A stretch of DNA of 64,000 nt from Sphagnum compactum. Its lineage: Eukaryota > Bryophyta > Sphagnopsida > Sphagnales. The notes below the pieces were generated by a model, which saw only the letters and a list, made by a program, of their open reading frames with translations, had not been told where the DNA came from and made no database searches. Positions 1-9,691 of the stretch are shown piece by piece (the stretch's first letter is position 1; each line of letters begins with the position of its first letter). The stretch lies in contig OZ234494.1 in NCBI GenBank assembly GCA_965153455.1, positions 13,144,001 through 13,208,000 on the forward strand, written 5' to 3'. The translations under genes and the position numbers were made by a program.

Positions 1-439
1 TGTACACAAAATTGTGTTCTACTCGTTACAAGGGATTAAAATTGTGTATGTTTAGCATTGAAAGTTTGTTTGAGTTTTTGCAAGTTCACACAAAATTCAT
101 TCACAAATTTTAGAGACTAATCCATGCCTTGGTTTCAAAATAATATAATATAAACCAATTGAGAAAAATGAATATTTGGTTTTTTTTTGTTCTCCCCCAA
201 ATCATGATCTAAGTATGCAAAGTGATAGATTTGGACAATTATTACCATTGAACTTACTATTGCAACATGGCAAACTACATAAGTTGAAAAACATTGGAAG
301 ATTATGATGGGTAATTTTGGTTCAATTCACAAATAAATTAAGTTTTTATTTTATTTTATTTTATTTTATTTTCTCGCATTTTTATAGTTGCATAAGTATA
401 AATATTGGACATTACATATCTAACAAAATTTTTATGCAG
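1..439. other. Probable intron of the PG-rich repeat gene
   Basis: No coding frame is visible. It ends in a splice acceptor at 438-439. It holds a (TTTTA)n pentanucleotide run at about 343-372. Whether any of it is exonic cannot be told without the upstream part of the gene. Confidence 0.4.
343..372. repeat. (TTTTA)n microsatellite
   Basis: About six copies of a TTTTA pentamer, lying within the presumed intron. Confidence 0.9.
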
Positions 440-737
440 GTTTTTTTGTCAAAGGAACATGATAAGTCACACTATGGAGAAAATTCCCCGGGCCCTGCCA
501 TATTTGGTCAAGTTTCATCCATGGTTAGTGCATCCATTTTTTAAATGTTCATCCAAGTGTCATTTTGGTATGTAATTGTGTTTTTCCACCTAAGCTAATT
601 GTTTTATTTGCGATTATTGCCAGGGTAATCAAGCAAATTCCAAACAAATGAATCCACCTTTCATCAGGTTTACAAAAGGATTACGCTGGAATCCCCCGAT
701 TGATGACATTCCGGGCCCGGGAGCATATGATGTGTGA
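440..737 (+). CDS. Sperm-tail PG-rich repeat (STPGR/SHIPPO-like) protein, last two exons (5' part outside window)
   Basis: Two exons can be read: 440-523 (28 codons, opens after an ATGCAG acceptor, closes at ATG|GTTAGT) and 624-737 (37 codons plus TGA, opens after TTGCCAG). Both junctions are phase 0, so the peptide reads straight through. The first exon contains YGENSPGPAIFG and the second ends DDIPGPGAYDV. SPGPA and PGPGAY spaced along a basic, proline-rich peptide are the signature of sperm-tail PG-rich repeat proteins, which decorate axonemal or cytoplasmic microtubules in flagellated cells. The spacing SSM-GNQ across the splice also fits a repeat unit. The upstream exons lie before position 1. 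That the gene is expressed in motile sperm is inference. Only about 65 residues are visible, so the family call is moderate. Confidence 0.62.
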
Positions 738-3388
738 CATTGTTCAAAACACTTTATATAAATGAATTCAAAGGGCATTCTTTGCCACAATAGTTTGATA
801 ACTTATGAAACAATATAAGTACCCCATAGCTCATAAAAGCCTAGCATGCACTAAAAACCCATTTTAATATATATCCAAAACAATCATCTTATAATGAATG
901 CATTTGACATGTGAAGGTTATCAAATCTACCCATATTATAGAATTGGAAATGGAAACCTAATCAAGTCCAATTTTTTAGCCCATGATGCCCCAATTATGC
1001 CAAGTTTTGGTTTCACCTCTACATATTTCACCAAAGAATCCTTACGATGATGCTATGTCCAATTTTTGTGATATAGCAAATTTGAAATCATGTCAAATTG
1101 ATTCTTTTCACGTCGTTTATCAATATGTGATATACTATCTAAAAGCTTCCAAAAGTTGAGTGTGATTTTAAACATTTGTTGAATATTTAAGCTTGACATT
1201 CAACCATTTGAATGTCATCAACTAGGTATATAGTAAGGTCCAATTAGAGGTAGTTTTTGACTAACAAAACAATTGAAACAAACCAATTTGCAAAACAATT
1301 GAAACAAACCAATTTACAAAACAATTGTCAATTTCATCCATTTCACTTACCTGATCATTCACCCAACAATATATGCATTAAGTCACAATACAAAATAGAG
1401 ATGATAACAAGAAGATGACTTTGAATGACCTCAACATCACAAAAAGTTGAAACAAACCAACTCCCGTACTCACATTATGCAATCTAATGCATTTTCCATG
1501 TTCCAAATTAAGCTCGAGAAATTTTATCAATGTGATTTTCAAATGAAGACTTGATTTTTCATGTGATGTGTTCATAAATGGTGCAAAAAAATGGGGGCTT
1601 ATCACTAGATCATGTTCAATTAGTGTGTGCAATTTACTATGTGTCATGTTGTGTTATGATATCTTTCAAAAACGTAAAACAAAGAAAACATTCGAAATGG
1701 TGGGGAATGTTTCCATTTTTTGTTGTTAGGATGTGTTGCATGGGCAACCACATGTTGGGGGGTATCAGAGTTTACATGTATGTGTCATGGTTTTCCCAAC
1801 ATCTAATTTGGTCTTTTTAACAATTTGTGGGTTCAATTAACATGGGAAAGTTGCATGTCAACAACTATTGGGATGTTCGTATGTTGGTAGGGATGTCCCA
1901 TCAACCTCTTTGCCACCAAGTCATGCTTTGGTGACTTACCATGGGAAAGTTGCATGTCAACTAGCGGGATGTCATGTTGATATCCCTATGTATCACTTAT
2001 GAAAGGAATACTATTGGCATTTTTGTACATCCTTTTTCACAAGTGTCAAAAGCTTCTATGGGGCAATGCAAATTCACCCAATTCTAGGATTTACGTGTTT
2101 TGAGGTGTGAGTGGTATTGAATGGGAAGTGTAAAGTGTCAATTAATGGGCTCACAAAACATTTTTAGGGGAGACCTAATTATTAAATCCACCGTCCTCAT
2201 GGTAACATTTCCATAACACTTTAACATTCCACCTTGTTATCATATATGCATCCATCAAATCTTGATTCGACATCAATTTATAATAAATATCACATAAGAA
2301 CTAGTTGGGACCATCAATCCTATCACATGTGCCCATTTCATGTATTCAATGCATTTACTACACAAACATGACATTCCACTTTCATGACACACATTATACT
2401 AAGATCTCCAAATTTTTATTTATTTTTGTGTATAAGAGAAGGGTAGGGCCCTTGGCTCTTCCTTGTTTTGAAGTGCCTAAGCCCAAGGGTTTAGTAGCCC
2501 AAGTGATGGGCTACTTAGCTCATAAAAGTAAAGAAACTCCCAACACTAACTAATATGTAACCCATACCAAGATATTCATATCACTTACAATATCTAATTT
2601 AAATTTGAGGATAAATAATTTTTGAAATTAAAAAATTAGGATAATTGTAACAACTTTTTTTGAGTTTCAATCAATACATCTCATCATGTGTAGCTTCCCA
2701 CAAGCCACCAAAAAGGATGTCATTTCATGCATTTAAATTGAATTGCTAAACAAAGTTTTCAATTTTTGAAACTTTTTTGGCACTTATTTGCCGCCCTAAG
2801 AACAAGATGCGAAGAAAAGCATTGAATTTGCAAATTACAATGTTAAAAGTTCATATAAATAACGTTGTATTGTATTTATTTATCATCTATTATAATGTCA
2901 AATAGCGAGATATGATTTGAAATTTTAACTTGTTTCCCAATTTGACATTTCCTTTTCTATATTCAAAAAGGTTCTTGGTTGAAGTTTGATTATTATACTT
3001 TTCAAGTTCTATTTTTGTTTACCTCATAGCATTTGCATCTTCATTCCTTAAACATTGTCAACTTATGTAAATTTTCCCTTCCTATTATTCAAAGGTTCAT
3101 TGAGCATACAAAATAAGACTGGGAAAAGATTGATGTACAAATGCATCAATTTTATTTGGAAGGAAACTAAAATTGTAACAAAAACAATGTCTCCACAAAT
3201 GATGTATGTACATAATACCAATGTCTATATGAAACTATGTAAATTCAATGTCTCTAAATTCAATGTCAAATTAAAACTAGACTACACAACATGATCACAA
3301 TCTTCATGTTCTCAAAATGAGTCATGGGCTAAATGTGCCCTTGCATACTATGTAAAAACAAAGTTGGAACTACATAAGGATTTTGAAA
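738..3388. other. AT-rich intergenic DNA, no gene seen
   Basis: Short open frames occur on both strands, but none has a recognisable motif or plausible splice partners. The only clear structure is a 26-bp direct repeat at 1265-1327. Confidence 0.6.
1265..1327. repeat. 26-bp tandem repeat, about 2.4 copies
   Basis: The unit starts CAAAACAATTGAAAC and runs to CCAATTTG or CCAATTTA. Copies lie at 1265-1290, 1291-1316 and 1317-1327 (partial). Confidence 0.85.
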
Positions 3389-3410
3389 TCCCTAAACCCT
3401 AAACCCTAGA
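3389..3410. repeat. Interstitial telomere-like motif (CCCTAAA)3
   Basis: Three consecutive CCCTAAA heptamers, the Arabidopsis-type plant telomere repeat on this strand. The run is too short to be a former telomere. It could be a telobox cluster or a repair footprint. Confidence 0.75.
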
Positions 3411-4206
3411 AAGGGTTATACTATAATTTTGTCAAATTGTGAAATTGATGCCCCACCCACATTGGTGAGAATTGAAAGGTTGTCTTTCATACATAAACAT
3501 CACATCTCTCAAGTTTAGTGTCATCATAGGGATCAACAATTGGAATGGTGAGACTATTTCTTACATTTTGTGTGGCCATAATACTATAGCCTAGGGTTAG
3601 TTTCCACATTGACAAAACAAATAATATATATTTTTTCAAAATAAGAATTAATTTTAAAATTTTGAATATATACATATATATATATATATTCCATCATCTC
3701 TTATAATATTGTGATATGAGTAATGAAATTATTTAGAGTGTAGCCTATGATAATTATGATGATTTTCAACATGTTAACTTCATATGTCCCTACATTGGGG
3801 AGTGTTGGGATTTTGTTGCTCTCAATGTGTTCCCATTAAGTTTTCACTGGGTTCTCACCAGGTTCCCCAAGTTCTCAACACGTTCCCCAAAATGTTCTCT
3901 ATAGCACCTCACTTTGATCCCATATCCTCGGCCTTAAGTTCTTTACTCTTGTAATCTGTATTTTGGGACTATTCCAAGCTTGATTGATTATTTTTTATTT
4001 TATTTTTAGTGATGGGCCAATCAATGATGCCCATTAGGGAAGAAAAATAAAATAAATTTTTGGGGGGGACCCCATAACTAGGTAATTAATTAATTAATTA
4101 ATTAATTAACATGAGGTCACATTATTATTGTATCAAGACAATAAAGAAAGAAAAGGGGAAGTTACAGAAGAAGAAAAAAAAAAAAAAAAAAAAACCCACA
4201 AAGGTG
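3411..4206. other. AT-rich intergenic DNA with simple repeats
   Basis: No gene is seen. It includes a (TA)n run near 3670-3690, a (TAAT)n run at about 4083-4109 and an A-rich run at 4172-4194. Confidence 0.6.
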
Positions 4207-4238
4207 TAGGGTTTTGGGTTTAGGGTTAGGGTTAGGTT
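4207..4238. repeat. Telomere-like TTTAGGG/TTAGGG motif
   Basis: The run reads AGGGTTTTGGGTTTAGGG and is followed by two TTAGGG units. It mixes plant-type and TTAGGG-type units and sits directly before a small GC-rich island containing the G homopolymer. Confidence 0.7.
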
Positions 4239-4345
4239 AAGTAGGCAGTCTAGACATGCGTTATTTGAGGCCCCTTACCAATGAATCCAGATGTCGTCCA
4301 ACGTGCCCGGTTAACGCGGCCATGCAGTTTGGGACCTGGAAACTT

Positions 4346-4369
4346 GGGGGGGGGGGGGGGGGGGGGGGG
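4346..4369. repeat. 24-base poly-G homopolymer
   Basis: An uninterrupted run of 24 G, embedded in a locally GC-rich island (about 4255-4515) within AT-rich DNA. The island can be read as an open frame with a glycine run, but that is only the homopolymer being translated. Assembly length error is likely in such a run. Confidence 0.9.
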
Positions 4370-6930
4370 AGAGTATGGATCGCGAGGCCGGGAAACCGTC
4401 ACATGGGAAGGGCCGGTTTCGGCCAATCACAACGGGCGGCCCACTTGGATGTGCCAGTTAGTGATAACCTAACCACACAGGTCTACTCTAACCATAGGCC
4501 TCTTTGTTCAGTGGGCCACATTCTCCCTTCATTTATTGATTTATTTTATTGATTGATTGAATTTATTAATTAATTAATTAATTTATTCACTTATTTTGTG
4601 GGTGGGGGAAGGAAAGAGGCAGCACAAATGTAGCTTGATGAATTTATAAATATTAAAAATAAATGATTTAAATAAAATAATAAAAAAAAACACACACATA
4701 TATATATATATGATGCAAGATAATGCACTAGGAATAAATGGGTGACACCATATATAATGTACTATAGTAGGGTTAGTTCCACCTAGAAACACATTGAGTC
4801 CACTAGGGGGAGATTTCATTCTATTAGGGGTAACATGTTTTACCACCGGGCCCGCTCCCAAACCATTAGGAAGTGTTCTCAATCGTCGATTCACATAACT
4901 ACAATATTGTTGACCGTTGATTTGGCATCACAATTGGAAATGGCATAACCAAAAGGTGAAACTAGGAGATAACCACATGTCCCACCTAGGGGGAAAAAAC
5001 TTTGAACAAATCTACCTGAATAATACACCAAACTGGTTATAAATTAACCTTGGATTAAAAAGTGGTAGCATAAACCCATCATGGTATGCAAACCATGAAC
5101 CTACTAAACCCATGTAGATTGTGAAGTGTAGGAGGAGGTATTTGCAAAACATTTTGGAACACTTATTGAAGTGTTCCTTTGCAAAACGATCCAACATTTT
5201 GCTTGCGCCATAGAATGAGCCATATGCATATGTTACAAAAATTGTGGGCACGTTGTTATTATGAGGGATGAAGGAGTAGTTATGATGCGGAATGATCTCG
5301 ATCAATGTTTCTAACTTCGATTTTGTGATGTAAAATGATTTTATGGATGATTGTCATTACAAGTGTAAAAACCCTAAACCAAAGTCTTCCCAAAAACCAC
5401 TTGTTTCCACATTTTCTATCTTAAAGTTTGATAGGAAAACATTATGGGTTTTTAGAGTCTCCTTTACATTTTGGACATCTCTTGTTTTCAATTTGGAGAG
5501 AGACCCAATTGCCCACCCCACAACTGCTTGCTTTCTAGTACCCCTTCCCCAAACACTTAAGGACTCAATGCCCTCTAGCTCCCAAGGTGTTGCTCATTCA
5601 ACCTCGATGTCCTTCGAGAAAATGTGCCCCATTTTCGGGCCCACCTAAGGCCCTTTTCAATCTTTCAATTTGGTCAAGAAACAAAGAAGATATGCACTCC
5701 CAAAGTTGCCCACCTCTTTTGGATGGAAAAAAATTCAAGCAAACAGATACTTAATGTTGAACAAACATTTGGAGCAACAATGAGCATTTGACATTAGCCA
5801 AGATCTAACCTTTGATCAGGTGGGATTAATGCAAAAATAAAACCGCTTTTATGTGCAAAATTATACATCATACATCAACAAGTGGGATCAAAAAATGAAA
5901 AAAGGGTTGTAAACTTATGATTTTGGGGTAACAAGGATTTGCTAAACCTAAATCCTATATGCTTGGAGGTGTCGCTAGGGTTAAATGCATAGGTCTTGCC
6001 AAGGTGCTCCCACCTTAATCCAACAATGGTGCTTCTATTTCTTCATCCCCGTCCTAGTCTTGAATGTTTAGGAGACTTTTGTCTAACATTGTTTGTTGCA
6101 AGAGGAGCAATGTTTAGTTCATCATCATGGTCATGGACGTTGGTGTTTAAATCACTATTTGCTTGTAAGTAATTTGAGTTTGATGGAATTCAACTGTCTT
6201 TTGTTTGCAATCAACTCTTTTTGTGGGTTTCAAATTGGGAGCTTGATTTGCACTTGAGGCGTTAGTCTTTGGTCACATCAATGGTAGGTTTGTTATGAAC
6301 TTTTTTTATGTTCTTTTTTGTTTCTTTATGTAAAATCCAATGTGTATGGTGGGTTTTGACTTACGTTTGGTTCGTTAGTGTTTAGTCATTCGATGATAGG
6401 TTTTTTCTATTAATATCTTTTACTATGTTTTATAGGTTGTTTAAACTAGTCTTTAGGTGAATCCTAACCTTAAAACATGATGTTCACGACTCAAGTGCTA
6501 GGCTTTGAATCAATCTTCAAATTTTGTTTCATTAAGTCCCTTGATTCAATCATTGAATTTTCTTAATTTTATTCTAGTCTCTTTGTTCATTTTTTGAATG
6601 TTTTGTTACTTCATTTGTCTTTTGATAAATGTTTGATCAAATCATTTGTTTTTCAAGTGTCAAAAGTTTGCAAAATATAATGAACAATTAATTTTTCAAG
6701 CAAACATTTGGTGTTATGATGTGCAATGAATGGTCATAGGCTCTTCACCCATTGCTCACCAACTTCCTAATGAACTCTCCTAGTATTTGATCAAGGTTGA
6801 ATGTTCGGTCATAGGTTGTTCTACCCTAGGCACAATTATTCACAACAAGAAACAACATGAAAGGCAAAGGCATTTTGAAAATCAAAGTGCTTTGTCAAAA
6901 ATCATGGGATATCACAAGGAAAAAACAACA
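4370..6930. other. Intergenic DNA, no supported gene
   Basis: A GC-richer patch continues to about 4515 and is followed by AT-rich DNA. A (CA)n(TA)n microsatellite lies at about 4690-4712. Open frames up to about 100 codons (for example at 4583-4894, 5012-5305 and 5343-5648) show no domain I recognise and no consistent splice structure. Confidence 0.55.
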
Positions 6931-7033
6931 CTAAAAAAAATCTTTGTCAATTATTAGTTATTATTTATTAGTAATTTTTAAAAAAAAACTAAAAAAAATC
7001 TGTGTCAATTATTAGTTATTATTTATTACTAAT
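6931..7033. repeat. 58-bp tandem duplication
   Basis: CTAAAAAAAATCT(T/G)TGTC followed by TTATTAG and TTATTTATTA recurs with a 58-bp period. Copies start at 6931 and 6989, and the second is cut short. Confidence 0.85.
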
Positions 7034-7256
7034 TAATTAAAAATTAAAAAAACACTACTAGTACTACAACTAGTGTTACTACTAGTAGTAGACTAAGACA
7101 TTAACTTACTAGTAAGTGGCTGGAGTGAGAGTCAGTCATTTTTAACTTTAGTAAAAATTGCTCAAACTACTTTTACGACTGGATGGTCACTGGCTGAGGT
7201 GGTTAAAGACTGCAGTTTTAAACCCTAGGGACTCCTAGGGTACTAGGGGGTAGCTA

Positions 7257-7765
7257 CCAGGGTACTAGGTACCTATGGTGCCTACTTGTAGGTGCTAAGA
7301 AGCTGGGACCCACCTGCTGCTGCGTCGTCGCAAGAATGTAGTGCGACCAAAGAATGGCAGTCCCACGCGCTGCTTCCGCTCTTCGCAAATCCTTCTCTCT
7401 GCAAATTTGCTTCCGTCTCAATTTAGATTCTGCTTTTGTTCGCGGAAGATTGTTGATGCCAAGCGTATAAGGTGGTTTTTTTTTTTTTTTTTTTTTCCCT
7501 TCAGTGGTGGCGAGCATTCATCGCGGAGATCATCATCCTCTGTGTCTCTGTGTCTCTGTGCTGCTGCATTTGATGACGAAGATTTGGTGAGCTATTGACG
7601 TGAGATTTCTTGACATCCACAAGAAGAGATGTTGTTGTTGTTGTTGTTTTTGTTGCTGTCGTTGTAGGTGTGATTATTATAAGAAATTCTCACTTTGGTT
7701 TTGCTGCAAAGTGTGCCTTCGAGGAGTTTTGCTTGTAGAATGCGTTCATGGTGAACGGAATAATG

Positions 7766-7801
<36 letters not shown>

Positions 7802-8191
7802 TGTGTGTGTGTGTGTGTGTGTGTGGTGCTCGTGGGCGAGGGGAATTGAGCGGGTGGTGGAATTTTGTGCTTGTTGGTAGGGAAGTGCAGGATTAATCAG
7901 GAGGAACTGGAATCGGAAGAGTTTTGCGGAAGCTCGAGGTAAATAGGAGCAGCGTCATGTTCGGATTGTCGGGTGATCATGCAAGCCAGGTGATGGAGAA
8001 GGACGAAGAGGAGGAGCAGCAGCAGCAGCTGCTGCTGCTCGGAGGGGCAAGAAAATCTCATGTGGGTTTGTTGCAAGCATTTGCTACGGGGGAGCAGTTG
8101 AGCCCAGGAAGAGTTGGCTGCAAGGGTCGAGTAGTAGCAGGGAGATACGGCAGAGGGGGTGGATGGCAGCGGCCTAATTTGCAACAGTGCG
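7257..8191 (+). promoter_or_regulatory. Presumed promoter and long 5' leader of the bHLH gene, with overlapping upstream ORF
   Basis: Base composition becomes more even from about 7260. The stretch holds a poly-T run (about 7473-7497), the GA/GT microsatellite at 7769-7825 and several upstream ATGs. One of these, at 7957, opens a frame of 140 codons that runs past the bHLH start and stops at 8379. A leader intron could remove it: GAG|GTAAAT at about 7937 is a good donor, but I see no strong acceptor. The transcription start is not identifiable. Confidence 0.45.
7769..7825. repeat. Compound (GA)n(GT)n microsatellite
   Basis: About 15 GA units pass directly into about 13 GT units in the presumed leader of the bHLH gene. 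Confidence 0.95.
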
Positions 8192-9691
8192 ATGGCAATG
8201 GACAGAAGCTGCTTAGAGCAGCTCACGGGAGTTGGGGCTTCGACTTTGTCAACGGACATGCTGCGGGAAAATTTGGAAATCATGGCGCAATCCGAGCTCG
8301 AGCTCATGAGCCCGGGAGCTTCCGAGCCTACGGTGAGCGACTCATCGGCTTCAAGGACTTCTGGCCAAAACTTTGGTAGGGCATTATTCTCCCACCTCCA
8401 GCTCGCTGGTGGGCCTGATACAGTGCCTGATCAGTGCACTCTGGAGCCGACAGCCTTTCGTGCTCCGCTTCATGTTTCTGGAGAAACCTGGAGAGGAGGA
8501 GAAAGCTCAGACGGGATCGTTTGCTCCCAAGGGGATGTGATATACGACGTCACAACAACAACACCCCAAATGCAAAAACTGCAGTACCCGGTCTCTCAGG
8601 GCATTTCGGGAACTCCATTGACATCTGTTCCACTTCTCTTTCCATTTCCAGGAACTCAAGTGATCTCTGAAGCTCAGCCCAAAGCGATGATGATCCCAGC
8701 AGCAAATCCGGCCATGAGGCCCGTCCTGACATTTGGAGGAGGAGCTCCAGCAGCAGCTATACCACCCAGCAGTAGTAGAACTCTATTAGGGCCAGAGGTG
8801 GAGCTGCTGAGTGCCTCCAGACCCAAGAGAAGGAATGTGAGAATTTCCAAGGACCCTCAAAGTGTTGCTGCAAGGCATCGAAGAGAGCGGATCAGTGATC
8901 GGATCCGAATGTTGCAGAGGCTTGTTCCTGGTGGCACCAAGATGGATACAGCCTCCATGCTTGACGAAGCCATTCACTATGTCAAGTTCCTCAAGCTTCA
9001 ACTGCAGGTGAGTGTGAGCTCCTCACACCAAATTTACTGCAATTCCACCAATTCACAAGAAGAGAATGTGATTCAATTCTCACACTAAAAGCCGCAGCGC
9101 ATGACACATGTGTGAGGTAAACTTTGTGGTTTCATCGATTACAATGAACACCCCATATTGTACATTGTAATTATGGATGAAAGCACAAAGTTTACCTCAC
9201 ACAAGTGTCATGAGCCACAAAACTTTTTGTGTGAGAAAAAACACATTCTCTTCTACAACTAACTCCACACACATTTCAGCTTCAGATCTTTGAGGAGCTT
9301 AACAACGAGCTTACCAACTTGGAGCTGACTGAACTCCTAATCAAAGACAATGGCTGAAATTGTGTTCCTGGGGTTTTTCTCTCATGGGTTTGTGCAGGTG
9401 CTCGAGCAATTAGGGAACAGTTTTGATTCGAATTTTACCATGGAAAGAATGTCAGCTGCTGCGTATCAGCTGCTAGTGTCGTCTCCGCAATCTGGTGTTG
9501 CACTTCCAAAGCCATTTGACTTGAATTGCTCAGCATATAATCAAGTAGCTCATGATGAATGTCCATCAGCAGATGTGTTGCATTCGAGCTCCACAACTGG
9601 ATCAGATCATCACATCACCGGGTGGTCGTCCAGGACCTCATTGAGCTCAATATGCTTGCCAGACCATGCACAAGAGCAGTTTTGTCACTAA
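8192..9691 (+). CDS. Group VIIIb bHLH transcription factor (HECATE/INDEHISCENT-like)
   Basis: CDS join(8192-9007, 9398-9691), 369 aa, one 390-nt GT-AG intron in phase 0. An in-frame stop at 8135-8137 precedes the first ATG at 8192, which has a good context (GCGATGGC). The bHLH occupies residues about 210-272: basic region [20 protein letters not shown], then helix 1, the loop [12 protein letters not shown] and helix 2 through HYVKFLK. This block is the hallmark of plant subfamily VIIIb, whose angiosperm members control gynoecium and fruit patterning. The usual E-box-contacting Glu is Ala (VAARHRRER), as in that subfamily, so DNA preference may be atypical. The N-terminal 200 residues are low complexity (Ser, Pro, Gln) and the C-terminus after helix 2 is Ser-rich and unconserved. 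The protein should act in the nucleus as a dimer; its role here is unknown. An alternative acceptor at 9279 gives a different tail (see findings). Confidence 0.9.
9058..9254. repeat. Near-perfect 197-bp inverted repeat (fold-back/MITE-like) inside the bHLH intron
   Basis: The arms begin AGAAGAGAATGTG at 9058 and end CACATTCTCTTCT at 9254. They contain the matching inner segments TGTGAGGTAAACTTTGTG (left) and CACAAAGTTTACCTCACA (right), and they fold down to a loop of about 10 bases near ACCCCATATT. ACA flanks both ends and could be a short target duplication. It is probably a miniature inverted-repeat element. As RNA it would form a long hairpin. Confidence 0.85.

Noticed and set aside
4256-4552. 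Open frames with a poly-glycine stretch
   Set aside because: The glycines are the translated G24 homopolymer. There is no other coding sign.
7924-8379. Long open frame with Gln/Leu runs as a separate protein gene
   Set aside because: It has no conserved domain and overlaps the bHLH start. It is better treated as an upstream ORF.
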